A DNA stretch of 64,000 nucleotides from CAZMNY01 sp964567745 (GTDB lineage Bacteria; Planctomycetota; Planctomycetia; Pirellulales; Pirellulaceae): the NCBI GenBank assembly GCA_964567745.1, contig CAZMNY010000026.1:1-64000 (forward strand), written 5' to 3'. Positions 35,177 to 45,509 of the stretch are shown here, one piece after another. The notes beneath the pieces were generated by a model. That model saw nothing but the letters and a program-made list of their open reading frames with translations, was not told the DNA's origin and searched no databases. Every line of letters starts with the position of its first letter. Positions within the stretch are counted from its first letter, which is position 1. A program made the position numbers and the translations under genes.

Positions 35177-38100
35177 TTACTCGTCGCTGATCCGTCTGGC
35201 GACTTCTGGATTTGGCGTTTTCAGCAGGTACGCCATGAGCTCGGCGATCTCCTCGAGCGTGAGCTTGTCGAGCAGGCCGGTCGGCATCGACGACACTAGG
35301 CTGGGCGTCATTTCATCGACATCCTTCTCCAAGATCGACAACTTCTCGCCCTTGGCCGTCAGCAGAATCAATTCGCCTTGACCGCCGTTTGTGACCAACC
35401 CGGTGAACTTCTGTCCGTCATTGAGGATCACGTTCTTGGCAGCGTATTGATCCGAAATGGCATGGGACGGGAAGAGCACCGACTCAAGTACTTCGCGTCG
35501 CGTGAACCGTTTACGCAAGCCGGTCAGGTCGGGCCCGAGCGCCTCGCCTTCGTTGCCGAAGCGGTGGCACTTCGCGCATTCCGCCTTGGCAAAAACGCCG
35601 TGCCCTCGGTCGGGCGATGACTTCGCCGCTTTGGCGCTCGAGAGGTGTTTGAGCAGCTCGTCAAGTTTGTACTTGGCGTCGGCGGAAACGGTCGGCAGTT
35701 TAGCCTCCAACTCGTCTGGGTGGGTCTCGTGGAACCAGGCTTTGCAGGCTTCGATCGAGGTCTCCCAGTTTTCGTCGGGCGTCACAAACGATTCGCCCGT
35801 CCAGTATTCCAGCAGATTCGCGGCGTGAATCGCGCCATGCTCTTTCAATCGCAAACCGGCCAAAATCACTTGTCGATAATACTCCGCTTCGGCTGGTGCC
35901 TTCTCAATTTCCAGCAATTTGATCAACACTTCCTTGGCAACCGATCCTTGCAGCTTGTCAATGCTGCGAACGAGGTAACTCCAGTTCTCGTCGTTTGGAT
36001 GTTGGGCCAGACCGACAGCCACGACGTTTCGTCGCTCGGGATCGTTCATCCAGATTCGCCGCAGATGCTTCATCGACTCGTCGTCGCCGTTTCGCGCCAA
36101 CACAGCGACGATACCGACTTTGAGACGAGTGAAATGGACGTCGTTCTTTTCGACAAGCTTGTTGTCGAGTTCGATCAGCTCTTGAATCAGAGCTTCATCG
36201 AGTTCCTCCGGTAGGCGGTAGAGCGAACCGACTGCGGCGGCGGGCCAGCGGTGGCCTTTAGCCAGAACGAGCCTCGCATCCTCGGCCGACAGGCTTTTTG
36301 AGAAGTCGCTGACGACATTACGGATATACAATGGTGTGCTGTTTCCAGCGCCCTCAGTCTTCGTCTCCTCCAGAAACTCGATCAGTCGTAGTTTCTGCTC
36401 GCTGGTCCAACCGTTCTCGATGAATCGCAAATGTAGAGCGACGTGCAGTCGGTCGACCGCAGGCGCGTCCGTGTCGAGATAGTCGAGAACGCGAGGAAGA
36501 ATCGAGTCGGCTTGCAGGTAGGCCAACAAGCGAATGAGTTCGCGGTTCATTTCGCCGTCGCCCGCCGGAAACTCTTCCGCCAGCGAGTCTTTCAGTTCGG
36601 ATAGTTCGGCCAACTCCAGGCCACCATTCTCCAGCACGACTTGCATCATTCGAAGCATGTCGACAAAGTCGCGATCGCTGACGAAGCCCTCCACCTGTTC
36701 GTGGAATCGGTCCGTAATCTTAGCGGCATTCAGTCGACTCGGATGATTGACAATCAGCGCCAACGAACCTTGCACGAACACGCGATTGCTTTCACTCGCC
36801 AAAATCTGGTCTCGCCACGTTTCGACTTCCGCCCGCGCGAGCAATTGACGACCAGCCCACGATTCGGCTCGATCATCGGAGTCGAGCAGTTTGAGAATCT
36901 TGGCGACTGGCACCGTCTGACCGGCGCGAGCCAAGGCTTCGCACGCTTTTCGCCGAACCGTACGATCGCTGTCATCGAGCAATGCGATCAGGGCGGCGCC
37001 CGTCTTCGAGTTGGATTGCACTCCCATCAGTTCCGCCGCCTTGGAGCGAATCGACTCACTCTTCTCCTTCGACAAATCGATCAGCAGATCCGTTTGCGGC
37101 GGAGGCCCGAACAACTGCAGCACGTCGAGCGCGCGAGTGCGGTAATGCGAAGGATTCGTGTCGTTGCGAGCTACTCCGTTGAGCAACTTGGTCCAGTCCT
37201 TGCCGAGCTCGCGTTTGAGTCCGGCGATTTTTTGACGAGTCCATGCGCTCTGCAATTGAGGTGATCGAATCACGGCCGTGATCCCCTCGCCAAAATCTTG
37301 AAACTTGTCCGGAACGTTACCCGTCCAGGAGACGCGATAGACGCCCCCGCGAGTCGTGCGGCCGCCAGTCACAAAGTACAGAGCGCCGTCGGGACCGACT
37401 TCCAGATCGGTTACGTTCAATGGCTGCCCGCTGAGGAACTCTTCCACGTTGGCGGTGTAAGAAGCGCCTTGCCGCTTGCTTCGCATAACGAGAATGCGAC
37501 CCTCAGACCAATCGGCCATGAACATCGCGTTGTGGTATCGCGTCGGGAACATCACGTGGTTGTAAGAGGTCATGCCAGTCGGCGAACCTCGCCCGGCCTC
37601 GGCAATAGGCGGCAGCGAATCGATGTAGTACGTAGGCCACTTCGCCCAGCCGCTACGCCAACCATACTCGCCGCCATCAACGATTTGATAGACGTTCGTC
37701 GGGCGGTACCAGGAAGTGCCGATGTCCGATTCCATATCGGAATCAAACGTGAACAGGTCGCCTTCCTGATTGAACGCCAAGTCGTAGGCGTTTCGAAGTC
37801 CGCCAGCAACCAAGTGCACCGACTTGCCGCGAATGTCAGTTCGGATGACGACGCCGCCCGGCGCTTTGACACCTCGGGCATGTCCGCCCGGATCTTCGTA
37901 TCGAGGTCGGACCAAGTCGCCGGCGTAGAAATTGCGGTGCGGACTCGCTTCGTCGAACTCGCCCTCAATGCTTGAATGGTTGCCCAAGACAATGTAGAGC
38001 AATCCATCGGGACCCAAAGTCAGACCGTGCGGACCGTGCTCGCCCATGGCGTCGCCGGTGAATTTGACCAATGTCGTGATCGACTCCAACGAACCGTCTC

Positions 38101-38974
38101 GGTCGTCGTCTCTCAGCCGATAAAGCGCTGGACCATCAGGCCCGTCAGCGGTCACATAGACGTCGCCGTTCAGCGCCAAGATTCCTTGGCAGTTCTTTAC
38201 CTTGTCGCAGTACGTTTTCACCTTGTCCGGCAGGCTGTCGCCGTCACTGTCGAAAATCAACAGCAAAGGCCCGCCGCCCTTGGACGCGATGATGTGCCCG
38301 AATTCATTGAACGTCATAGCAATCAACGACCCGGTCACGGATTCGTCGAGCAATCGCTGAACGCGAAATCCCTTGGCCACGTTGAATCGCGTCGCGTTGG
38401 TTCGCTCTTCCGCAGCGATGCCCTCTTCAATATCCCACGGCGCCGTGTCGCCGAGGCGACCGAAACTTTGCGCTTTGGGCCAGCGGCGATCGTTATAGAG
38501 ACTTGTGTTCCAGAGAGGCAGCGGATTGAGCTGAGTCAACCAGGTTTCATCAGTCGAGTAGCTGACCCATTCGCCGCCGCGCTCCTTGATCGCCACGCGA
38601 ACTGCTAACGCGGCGGTCGAGCCGTTTCGATTCGACACGTGAACCGCGATCGTATTCGAGCCGCGACCCAAAAAGCGAATGATGTCGTACTCATCCAATT
38701 CGCGAGCGGAGTTGCCCGCACCAACTCGGCGACCGTTGACGTACAACTCGTAACGATCATCCGCGCCGATCGTGATCTCGGCCGACTCAGGATTGGTCAG
38801 TCGAATTGTTTTACGGAAATGACACGAGACCTGCGGAACGTCGTTCTTCTCGTGCTGAGGGCTCCAGATCCATTCGGCTTCCTGTGAGTTCGCGCGACTC
38901 GCCAACAAACTCAACATCAGCAGGCACCCTGCCAATGCGATGCATCCCGACCGGTTCCCGATGCGGTGTCTCAT
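35177..38974 (-). CDS. PVC-type membrane-bound dehydrogenase with HEAT repeats and heme-binding domain
   Basis: 1265 residues with signal peptide (CIALAGCLLMLSLLASRANS). An N-terminal beta-sandwich (AEWIWSPQHEKND, DDRYELYVNGRRVGAGNSA) is followed by a six-bladed propeller (GPHGLTLGPDGLLYIVLGNHS, VTDLEVGPDGALYFVTGGR) of the soluble-dehydrogenase kind. HEAT-like helices (ALIALLDDSDRTVRRKACEALARAG) come next. The C-terminal domain carries CAKCH (Cys-x-x-Cys-His) and ALGPDLTGLRKRFTRREVLESVLFPS, the heme-binding domain of Pirellula/Verrucomicrobium proteins. It should act in the periplasm, oxidising an unknown, probably sugar-derived, substrate and passing electrons to c-type cytochrome. No partner gene is adjacent. 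Confidence 0.92.
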   Translation of the reverse strand: MRHRIGNRSGCIALAGCLLMLSLLASRANSQEAEWIWSPQHEKNDVPQVSCHFRKTIRLTNPESAEITIGADDRYELYVNGRRVGAGNSARELDEYDIIRFLGRGSNTIAVHVSNRNGSTAALAVRVAIKERGGEWVSYSTDETWLTQLNPLPLWNTSLYNDRRWPKAQSFGRLGDTAPWDIEEGIAAEERTNATRFNVAKGFRVQRLLDESVTGSLIAMTFNEFGHIIASKGGGPLLLIFDSDGDSLPDKVKTYCDKVKNCQGILALNGDVYVTADGPDGPALYRLRDDDRDGSLESITTLVKFTGDAMGEHGPHGLTLGPDGLLYIVLGNHSSIEGEFDEASPHRNFYAGDLVRPRYEDPGGHARGVKAPGGVVIRTDIRGKSVHLVAGGLRNAYDLAFNQEGDLFTFDSDMESDIGTSWYRPTNVYQIVDGGEYGWRSGWAKWPTYYIDSLPPIAEAGRGSPTGMTSYNHVMFPTRYHNAMFMADWSEGRILVMRSKRQGASYTANVEEFLSGQPLNVTDLEVGPDGALYFVTGGRTTRGGVYRVSWTGNVPDKFQDFGEGITAVIRSPQLQSAWTRQKIAGLKRELGKDWTKLLNGVARNDTNPSHYRTRALDVLQLFGPPPQTDLLIDLSKEKSESIRSKAAELMGVQSNSKTGAALIALLDDSDRTVRRKACEALARAGQTVPVAKILKLLDSDDRAESWAGRQLLARAEVETWRDQILASESNRVFVQGSLALIVNHPSRLNAAKITDRFHEQVEGFVSDRDFVDMLRMMQVVLENGGLELAELSELKDSLAEEFPAGDGEMNRELIRLLAYLQADSILPRVLDYLDTDAPAVDRLHVALHLRFIENGWTSEQKLRLIEFLEETKTEGAGNSTPLYIRNVVSDFSKSLSAEDARLVLAKGHRWPAAAVGSLYRLPEELDEALIQELIELDNKLVEKNDVHFTRLKVGIVAVLARNGDDESMKHLRRIWMNDPERRNVVAVGLAQHPNDENWSYLVRSIDKLQGSVAKEVLIKLLEIEKAPAEAEYYRQVILAGLRLKEHGAIHAANLLEYWTGESFVTPDENWETSIEACKAWFHETHPDELEAKLPTVSADAKYKLDELLKHLSSAKAAKSSPDRGHGVFAKAECAKCHRFGNEGEALGPDLTGLRKRFTRREVLESVLFPSHAISDQYAAKNVILNDGQKFTGLVTNGGQGELILLTAKGEKLSILEKDVDEMTPSLVSSMPTGLLDKLTLEEIAELMAYLLKTPNPEVARRISDE

Positions 38975-39291
38975 ACTCCGCTCCTCGCTTCATCCCTAAA
39001 GAAATAGATGGAATCCTTTCATCAATTCAGGTTCGCGCAATGCGCAAACCGAGCAAGCGCCGACCTTACCACCAAATTGGGGTTTTTGGCAATGTCGATT
39101 GCAGGCAGCCCCAACAGCGACGGCGCAATGCTAGCAATGCCGTACTGCCGTGAGCTGGGAGCAAAAGAAGGTCGGCCGCGACGGCACCCTGTCGTGGATT
39201 GAAATAGTCTTGACGAATTCTTGGTTGGCCCATCTCATAGAGCAGCGGTGCAGATCCTCCAATTCGCCCAACACTTGAAGACGCCGGAAAA
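38975..39291. other. Divergent intergenic region with the ABC-operon promoter
   Basis: Separates the dehydrogenase gene (minus) from the ABC importer operon (plus). Apart from the promoter at 39210-39238 and the two gene leaders, nothing else was seen. Confidence 0.4.
39210..39238 (+). promoter_or_regulatory. Probable promoter of the ABC importer operon
   Basis: TTGACG, exactly 17 bases, TCTCAT: 5/6 and 4/6 matches to the sigma-70 consensus, 54 bases before the start codon. Confidence 0.45.
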
Positions 39292-41283
39292 ATGAACAAA
39301 CGCCCCATCATAACCAACGCGCTGGCCCTACTTGTGCTCGCTTCCCTACTCGGCTGCGGCGGCGGAGACACTCCGCCCACGAGTTATGGCCCGGCCGGAA
39401 CTCCCACAACAATCGGCGACGGGACCAACGTGGTCGAGGGAACCAACGGCGCGACGCCGGAGGTCGACCTGGACGCACCTTTGCTCGAACCATTCGACGC
39501 GCCTGCGACGCTGGAAGAGGTGGAGAACAGCGTCAAATGGAAGGAGGGATTGGTTGTCGATTCGATCGATCGGATGCGCGAGTGGAAGCAAAAGTCGCCA
39601 CCGACGACTTCGGTTGCGAATGCGTTCAAGCTGCGCAACACGTCGAGTGCAATTAACGAAAAGATTCTCTCGGCGATGTCGCAATTCCCGGCCGCGAACG
39701 GCTCGAATATCAACTACGACGCGACATTGAATCACGCGGCGGAGATGGACGTCAGCTCGCTGAATCCGCTGTTAACCAGTTCGATCATCGAAGCTCAGTA
39801 CAACGTTCTGACGGCGGCGAACCTCTTCAGTTTCGATTGGGATATGGTCCCCTACGCTGATGGCGATTTTGTTTCGAAGTGGTACAGCAGCGAAGACGGA
39901 AAGATGGAAAAGGTCATTTTGCGAGACGACTTGACTTGGTCCGACGGCAAACCGCTCACTGCTCACGACGTGGTTTTTGCGTTCCAGACAATCATGAATC
40001 CGAAAGTGCCGATCAAGGCTGTTCGTCAGGGCACGGACGAGATTCGCTGGATCGAGGCGTACGACGATCACACACTTGTCTATTGGCATAAAAAGCCTTC
40101 AGTCGTCGCAGTTTGGAATCTGAATTTTCCAATCATCGCCAAACATGTTTTCGAAGAGTCGCTGCTCGACGACTACACGATGCGAAAATCGAAATATCAC
40201 GTCGGCCAAGAGGCTTCTCCGGTAACGGCGGGACCTTACCGGTTGGTCAAACGAGAGATTGGCCAGTCGCTTCTCTTGGAGCGACGCGAAGCCTGGTACG
40301 AAAAAGACGGCAAGCAGATACGTCACAAACCGCATTTCAAACAGATTCGATTTAAGATTTTGGCCGACCCCAACACGCGATTGCTCGCGCTCAAAGCGGG
40401 TGCACTCGATACGTCCAAATTGGAAGCCGAGGACTGGCGAGAGAAGACGACAGGCGAGGACTTCTACAAGCACAACACAAAGGTACGAGGCAAGGAGTGG
40501 ACGTATTTCTTCGTCGCTTGGAATCTGCAGTCGCCGTTTTTCGCCGACAAGCGCGTCCGCCGAGCCATGTCATTGACCATGGATCATGAGGAGATGCTGA
40601 ACGAACTTTGCTACGGTCTCTATGACGCCTCGAGCGGAATGTTCCACAAGGATTCGTGGATGTATCCCAAGTCGCCGGAAAAGCCGCTCGACCGATTCAA
40701 TAAGCAAGACTTGGACAAGGCCGAAGAATTGCTGGAAGAGGCGGGTTGGACCGACTCGGATAGCGACGGAACACTCGACAAAGTGATCAATGGAAGGCTC
40801 ACACAATTCGAGTTTACGATGTCGGTGAAGAACGCAGCTGACCGGATTCGGATTTGTAATCTTTACCGCGAGTGCCTTGAACAAATCGGTATTCGCTGCA
40901 CCGTTCGCCCGATGGAGTCAGCGGCGTTGATGGAGAACACGTTTGAGAAGAAATTCCAAGCGACGTTTATGGGCTGGAGCAGCGGCGCGGACCCCTATAC
41001 CAACGACAATATCTTTGGCACCGGCAAGCAACGTAACTACGGCCTCTACTCAAACAAGGAAGTCGACCAACTGTTCGTCGATGCGATGGTCGCACCGACT
41101 CGAGAAGCTCGCGGCGAACTCTACGGCCGAATTCAAGAGCTCGTCTACGAAGACCAACCGTACACGTTTCTCTATACGATGAGTTCGTTTTATGGATTCA
41201 ATAAGCGTCTGAGGGGCTACAACTTTAGCCCGCGAGGGCCCTATTCATACGGCCCCGGCATGAAAGCCCTCTGGGCGCAATAG
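39292..41283 (+). CDS. ABC importer substrate-binding lipoprotein (family 5)
   Basis: 663 residues. Lipoprotein signal LALLVLASLLGCGGGD with the lipobox cysteine. Family 5 extracellular solute-binding protein (Dpp/Opp/nickel type): YADGDFVSKWYSSEDGKMEKV, LRDDLTWSDGKPLTAHDVVFAF, VTAGPYRLVKREIGQSLLLER, FADKRVRRAMSLTMDHEEML, YPKSPEKPLDRFNKQDLDKAEELLEEAGW. It captures peptides or similar ligands in the periplasm for the two permeases and the ATPase encoded downstream. An extra ~120 residues precede the usual start of the fold. Ligand not predictable. Confidence 0.92.
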   Translation: MNKRPIITNALALLVLASLLGCGGGDTPPTSYGPAGTPTTIGDGTNVVEGTNGATPEVDLDAPLLEPFDAPATLEEVENSVKWKEGLVVDSIDRMREWKQKSPPTTSVANAFKLRNTSSAINEKILSAMSQFPAANGSNINYDATLNHAAEMDVSSLNPLLTSSIIEAQYNVLTAANLFSFDWDMVPYADGDFVSKWYSSEDGKMEKVILRDDLTWSDGKPLTAHDVVFAFQTIMNPKVPIKAVRQGTDEIRWIEAYDDHTLVYWHKKPSVVAVWNLNFPIIAKHVFEESLLDDYTMRKSKYHVGQEASPVTAGPYRLVKREIGQSLLLERREAWYEKDGKQIRHKPHFKQIRFKILADPNTRLLALKAGALDTSKLEAEDWREKTTGEDFYKHNTKVRGKEWTYFFVAWNLQSPFFADKRVRRAMSLTMDHEEMLNELCYGLYDASSGMFHKDSWMYPKSPEKPLDRFNKQDLDKAEELLEEAGWTDSDSDGTLDKVINGRLTQFEFTMSVKNAADRIRICNLYRECLEQIGIRCTVRPMESAALMENTFEKKFQATFMGWSSGADPYTNDNIFGTGKQRNYGLYSNKEVDQLFVDAMVAPTREARGELYGRIQELVYEDQPYTFLYTMSSFYGFNKRLRGYNFSPRGPYSYGPGMKALWAQ

Positions 41284-41356
41284 GACGAGCTATTCGGGTG
41301 ATTCGCGTTTGGGCGCGAATCGCCACGTGAGAAATCTGTCTCTTTCGGCGGAAGAA

Positions 41357-42349
41357 ATGGTTAGCTATCTCGTGCGACGATTGCTACTGGGGCTGTTCAC
41401 GCTTTGGATGGTGACGTTTCTGATCTACGGATTGATTCGAAGCATGCCCGGCGATCCGTTGATGATGCAAATGGCGGCCATGTCGCCGGACAAGACGCCC
41501 AGTCAAGAAGACATTGATCGGCAGCGTCGCGAATACGACTTGGACAAGCCGTGGTACCAGGCTTACGGCAAGTGGCTGAGTCGAATTGCGACGGGCGATC
41601 TGGGGCAATCGTGGACTCGCAATGTCGATATTGCGACAACGATTCGCGAACGAATTGGTCCAACGATCACACTGACTGGGACCTCGCTGCTGTTGACCTA
41701 TCTCATCGCGGTCCCGCTCGGGCTCTACTCGACGGTTCGCAGCGGACGGCTGGACGAGCGAGGAACGGCGGTTGCACTTTATTCGCTCTATTCGCTTCCC
41801 TCGTACGTCGCGGCCTTGGTTTTGCAAGTCGTTTTCGCCTTGCATCTTCAAGACACGATCTTCGAATTGCCGCTGTTCGGCCGAGTGGCGGACGATCACG
41901 ACAAGATGAGCGCCGGACAACAGTGGTTGGACGTGATCAAGCACGCCATCCTGCCCGTGACTTGTTTTACGTATGGAAGCCTGGCGTACTACAGCCGATT
42001 CATTCGAGCCAATATGCAAGAGGTCATCCGTCAGGACTACATCCGCACGGCTCGAGCCAAAGGGCTTGGGCCGATGCGGGTTTTGGTTGTCCATGCTTTT
42101 CGAAACACCCTGATCCCGCTGGTGACAATGATCGGATTGACGCTGCCAATCATTCTTGGCGGGTCCGTGATCCTCGAGCAGATATTCAGTTGGCCGGGGA
42201 TGGGCAAGCTGTTTATCGAATCGCTAACCGAGCGAGACTACCCGACCATCATGGCGTTGACTCTGATGTTTTCGGTGATCACTCTGATCGGACAATTGAT
42301 CGCAGATATGCTCTACGCCTTTGTAGATCCTCGCATCACCTACCACTAA
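41357..42349 (+). CDS. ABC importer permease (DppB/OppB type)
   Basis: About 330 residues from the ATG at 41357 (MVSYLVRRLLLGLF), with GGCGGAAG upstream; an earlier TTG at 41309 is less likely. First helix LLLGLFTLWMVTFLIYGLI, then the periplasmic motif RSMPGDPLMMQM, and five more helices. The EAA loop that docks on the ATPase reads YIRTARAKGLGPMRVLVVHAFRNTLIPL. Second gene of the importer operon. Confidence 0.92.
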   Translation: MVSYLVRRLLLGLFTLWMVTFLIYGLIRSMPGDPLMMQMAAMSPDKTPSQEDIDRQRREYDLDKPWYQAYGKWLSRIATGDLGQSWTRNVDIATTIRERIGPTITLTGTSLLLTYLIAVPLGLYSTVRSGRLDERGTAVALYSLYSLPSYVAALVLQVVFALHLQDTIFELPLFGRVADDHDKMSAGQQWLDVIKHAILPVTCFTYGSLAYYSRFIRANMQEVIRQDYIRTARAKGLGPMRVLVVHAFRNTLIPLVTMIGLTLPIILGGSVILEQIFSWPGMGKLFIESLTERDYPTIMALTLMFSVITLIGQLIADMLYAFVDPRITYH

Positions 42350-42407
42350 GCAACGACGAGCGCGATGCCGTCTTGCCGCGGCGATGATTTCGCAGAAGTG
42401 AACGCAC

Positions 42408-43481
42408 ATGAACAACGCTGACGAGTCGAGTCGCGGATTTTGGCGCGAAGCCTGGCAACGGTTTCGACGTCGAAAACTTGCCATGGCCGCACTCATCTAC
42501 GTCGTTCTGCTGGGACTCATTTCGCTTCTCTCTCCGCTGATCGTCGGCACGAAGCCTATCGTCTGCAAATACAAAGGGAACCTCTATTTTCCGGCGATGG
42601 GATATTACAATCCCAAATGGGAAAACGGCATTTTCCTGAAAGACAAATTCCGAAAGGTCTACGCCCAAAAACTGCAAAAGAAAGACCCCGACAGCTGGGC
42701 GATCTGGCCGCTGCTGTACCAGGACCCGATTCGTCGTGTCCGCAAGAACGAGTGGCCGGACCTTCCGTCGAACCCGACTCAAAGCAAAGGCGTTCCCAAC
42801 GGGATCAACCTATTCGGCACGACGCGAGCCGGTTACGACGTCTTCGCGATCATGGTCCACGGCGCCCGCACAGCGTTAATGGTCGGCTTTGTTTCGATGG
42901 GCTTGGCCAGCGTGATCGGAATTACGCTCGGTGCAATCGCCGGCTACTTTGGCGGTCTCGTCGACATCTTGCTCAGTCGTCTCATCGAGATCGTGATGTG
43001 CATTCCCTCGCTCGTGCTGATCCTCGCGCTGATGGCCATCGTCGAGAAACCTACGGTCTGGCACATCATGGCCGTCTTGGGGCTGACCCGTTGGACCGAC
43101 ATTGCTCGGCTGACTCGCGGCGAATTCATGAAACTGAAACAGTCTGATTTTGTCATGGCCGCTCGAGCTTTAGGCGTCAGCAGTCCCCGGATCATGTTCT
43201 GGCACATTCTTCGAAACGCCTTGGCGCCGATCCTGGTGCCGATCACGTTCGGCATCGCCTCGGCCATCCTCATCGAGAGCGCACTCAGTTTCCTCGGCTT
43301 CGGCGCGCCGCCGCCCACGCCCAGCTGGGGCGCACTCTTAAACGCGGGCCGAGGCAACTTGGCCATGTGGTGGTTAGTGTTCTTCCCCGGCACCGCCATT
43401 TTCCTGACAGTCATGGCCTACAACTTGATCGGCGAAGGGCTGCAAGAAGCAACCGATCCGCGATTGCACGACGCAACCTAG
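42408..43481 (+). CDS. ABC importer permease (DppC/OppC type)
   Basis: 357 residues. N-terminal helix AALIYVVLLGLISLLSPLIV, a long periplasmic loop, then TSRAGYD-type motif FGTTRAGYDVFAIMVHGARTALMVG and five helices. EAA loop: DFVMAARALGVSSPRIMFWHIL. The C-terminus ends NLIGEGLQEATDPRL, typical of the family. The large loop (roughly residues 45-135) is longer than in E. coli DppC. Starts 58 bases after the DppB-like gene. Confidence 0.92.
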   Translation: MNNADESSRGFWREAWQRFRRRKLAMAALIYVVLLGLISLLSPLIVGTKPIVCKYKGNLYFPAMGYYNPKWENGIFLKDKFRKVYAQKLQKKDPDSWAIWPLLYQDPIRRVRKNEWPDLPSNPTQSKGVPNGINLFGTTRAGYDVFAIMVHGARTALMVGFVSMGLASVIGITLGAIAGYFGGLVDILLSRLIEIVMCIPSLVLILALMAIVEKPTVWHIMAVLGLTRWTDIARLTRGEFMKLKQSDFVMAARALGVSSPRIMFWHILRNALAPILVPITFGIASAILIESALSFLGFGAPPPTPSWGALLNAGRGNLAMWWLVFFPGTAIFLTVMAYNLIGEGLQEATDPRLHDAT

Positions 43482-43569
43482 TTCGCATTGAGTATCGCCC
43501 ATGCAGAGTTTACAGAGCAGTGTGTTGACGACTGAGCCGAATTGACGGAGCAAGGGCCGCGAGAGACCG

Positions 43570-45474
43570 ATGAGCAACGAAGCTATCCTCACGATCGAAC
43601 ACCTCAAGACGTTCTTCCATAGCGAACGCGGCATCGTCCGCGCTGTCGACGACGTCTCACTGCAAGTTGAAAAAGGGCGAACGCTCGGCATCGTTGGCGA
43701 ATCCGGATCGGGAAAGTCCGTGACGTCGCTCACCGTGATGGGACTACTTGCCGACGCAGCCTCAATCGAAGGCGGTTCGATTTCCTTTCTCGGCCAGGAA
43801 CTCGTCGGGATCGCGGAACCGAAAATGAGGAATCTTCGAGGCAAAGACGTCAGCATGATTTTTCAGGAGCCGATGACATCGCTGAATCCGGTCTATCAGG
43901 TCGGCTTTCAAGTCGCAGAGGCCATCACGACCCATGAGAAGGTTTCGCGAGCCGAAGCGGAAAAGCGAACGCTCGACTTGTTTCGAGAAGTCGGCATTCC
44001 CGAGCCGGAGATGCGGTACAAGTCTTACCCGCACCAGATGTCCGGAGGCCAAAAGCAGCGAGTTATGATCGCCATGGCGCTCGCTTGCAATCCACAACTG
44101 CTGATCGCCGATGAACCAACCACTGCGCTCGACGTCACCATCCAAGCTCAAATCCTCGAACTTATTCGCGACATGCGAGACAAGCGAGGCATGGCGATTG
44201 TGTTTATCACGCACGATCTCGGAGTCATCTCCGAAATTGCCGACGACGTGGCGGTGATGTTTGCTGGCAAGCTAGTCGAATACGGCCCCACACTCGAACT
44301 CTTTTCCGATCCTCAACACGCGTACACCAAAGGCTTGCTTGCCTGTCGACCTCGTCTGGAAACCAAGTTCAAACGGCTTCCGACGATCGATGACTTCATG
44401 GACATCGACAAAATCGAAGGTGAAATCGTCGTACATGAGAAAGAGGTTGGAGAGCGCGAACAAGAACGGTTTCTCACCGACGGACGGCCTCGAAAACTTC
44501 ATCCGCAATCCGAACTCGCCGAACTCGGCTACGACGACTCGAGCTTGTTTGCCGAATCGGAATTTGTGGACGAGGGCGAGTTGCCGATTCTCGAAGTCAA
44601 GAATCTAAAAGTTCATTTTCCGATTCGACGCGGCTTGTTGCTGCGCCACGTGGGCGACGTGAAAGCCGTTGATGACATTTCATTTCGCGTTTATCGCGGC
44701 CAGACGTTGGGGCTCGTCGGCGAATCCGGATGCGGTAAAACGACCACTGGCCGCGCGATCCTGCAATTGATCCACGCCACCGGCGGCGAGACGTTGTTCT
44801 ATGGTTGCGACTTGGAGCAGGTGCGCCGCACGGGCCAGGGCCAATTTCAAAATCACAAGGGTGAATCGGCGCCGTTGTCACGCCAGACCTTGCATCGCCA
44901 TCTTCAGATCATCTTCCAAGATCCCTACGGCTCGCTGAATCCCAGAATGACGGTCGAGTCGACGTTGCTCGAGCCGATGAAGATTCATCGGATTGGCGCG
45001 AACGCCAAAGATCGACGCGAGAGAGCGGCTGCGTTGCTTGAAGAAGTTGGACTCGACGCCAGCCATTTGCGGCGCTATCCGCACGAGTTTTCCGGCGGTC
45101 AGCGGCAACGAATCTGCATCGCTCGCGCACTGACGGTCGAGCCGGAGTTCCTAATCTGTGACGAGTCCGTCTCGGCCTTGGATGTCTCCGTCCAAGCCCA
45201 AGTGCTCAACTTGCTCAACGACTTGCAACGACGCCGCGGCTTGACCTACGTCTTCATCAGCCACGACATGAGCGTCGTCAAATTCATGTCCGATATGATG
45301 GCGGTCATGAACGAAGGCAAGATTGTCGAGTATGGTCCTTCTGAAGCCATCTACGCGGCACCGAAACAAGAGTACACTCGGCGCCTGATCGACGCGACGC
45401 CGAACGATGACCTCGACGCAATTCGAGCCCGCGTGGCCAAGCGTGAAAAGAACAGAGCCGCGCAGGCGGAGTAA
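43570..45474 (+). CDS. Fused double ABC ATPase (DppD-DppF type)
   Basis: 634 residues holding two complete nucleotide-binding domains. First: Walker A GESGSGKS (43-50), signature MSGGQKQR, Walker B LLIADEPTTALD. Second: Walker A GESGCGKT (384-391), signature FSGGQRQR, Walker B FLICDESVSALD. The linker (about 265-340) follows the first domain's oligopeptide-transporter tail (AYTKGLLACRPRLE). The second domain has a ~25-residue insert (QVRRTGQGQFQNHKGESAP). In E. coli these are two proteins; here one chain powers the DppB/DppC-like pore. Last gene of the operon. Confidence 0.93.
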   Translation: MSNEAILTIEHLKTFFHSERGIVRAVDDVSLQVEKGRTLGIVGESGSGKSVTSLTVMGLLADAASIEGGSISFLGQELVGIAEPKMRNLRGKDVSMIFQEPMTSLNPVYQVGFQVAEAITTHEKVSRAEAEKRTLDLFREVGIPEPEMRYKSYPHQMSGGQKQRVMIAMALACNPQLLIADEPTTALDVTIQAQILELIRDMRDKRGMAIVFITHDLGVISEIADDVAVMFAGKLVEYGPTLELFSDPQHAYTKGLLACRPRLETKFKRLPTIDDFMDIDKIEGEIVVHEKEVGEREQERFLTDGRPRKLHPQSELAELGYDDSSLFAESEFVDEGELPILEVKNLKVHFPIRRGLLLRHVGDVKAVDDISFRVYRGQTLGLVGESGCGKTTTGRAILQLIHATGGETLFYGCDLEQVRRTGQGQFQNHKGESAPLSRQTLHRHLQIIFQDPYGSLNPRMTVESTLLEPMKIHRIGANAKDRRERAAALLEEVGLDASHLRRYPHEFSGGQRQRICIARALTVEPEFLICDESVSALDVSVQAQVLNLLNDLQRRRGLTYVFISHDMSVVKFMSDMMAVMNEGKIVEYGPSEAIYAAPKQEYTRRLIDATPNDDLDAIRARVAKREKNRAAQAE

Positions 45475-45509
45475 CGAGGCGCGGACGGAAGGGGCGGAGT
45501 CGTCGCTGT

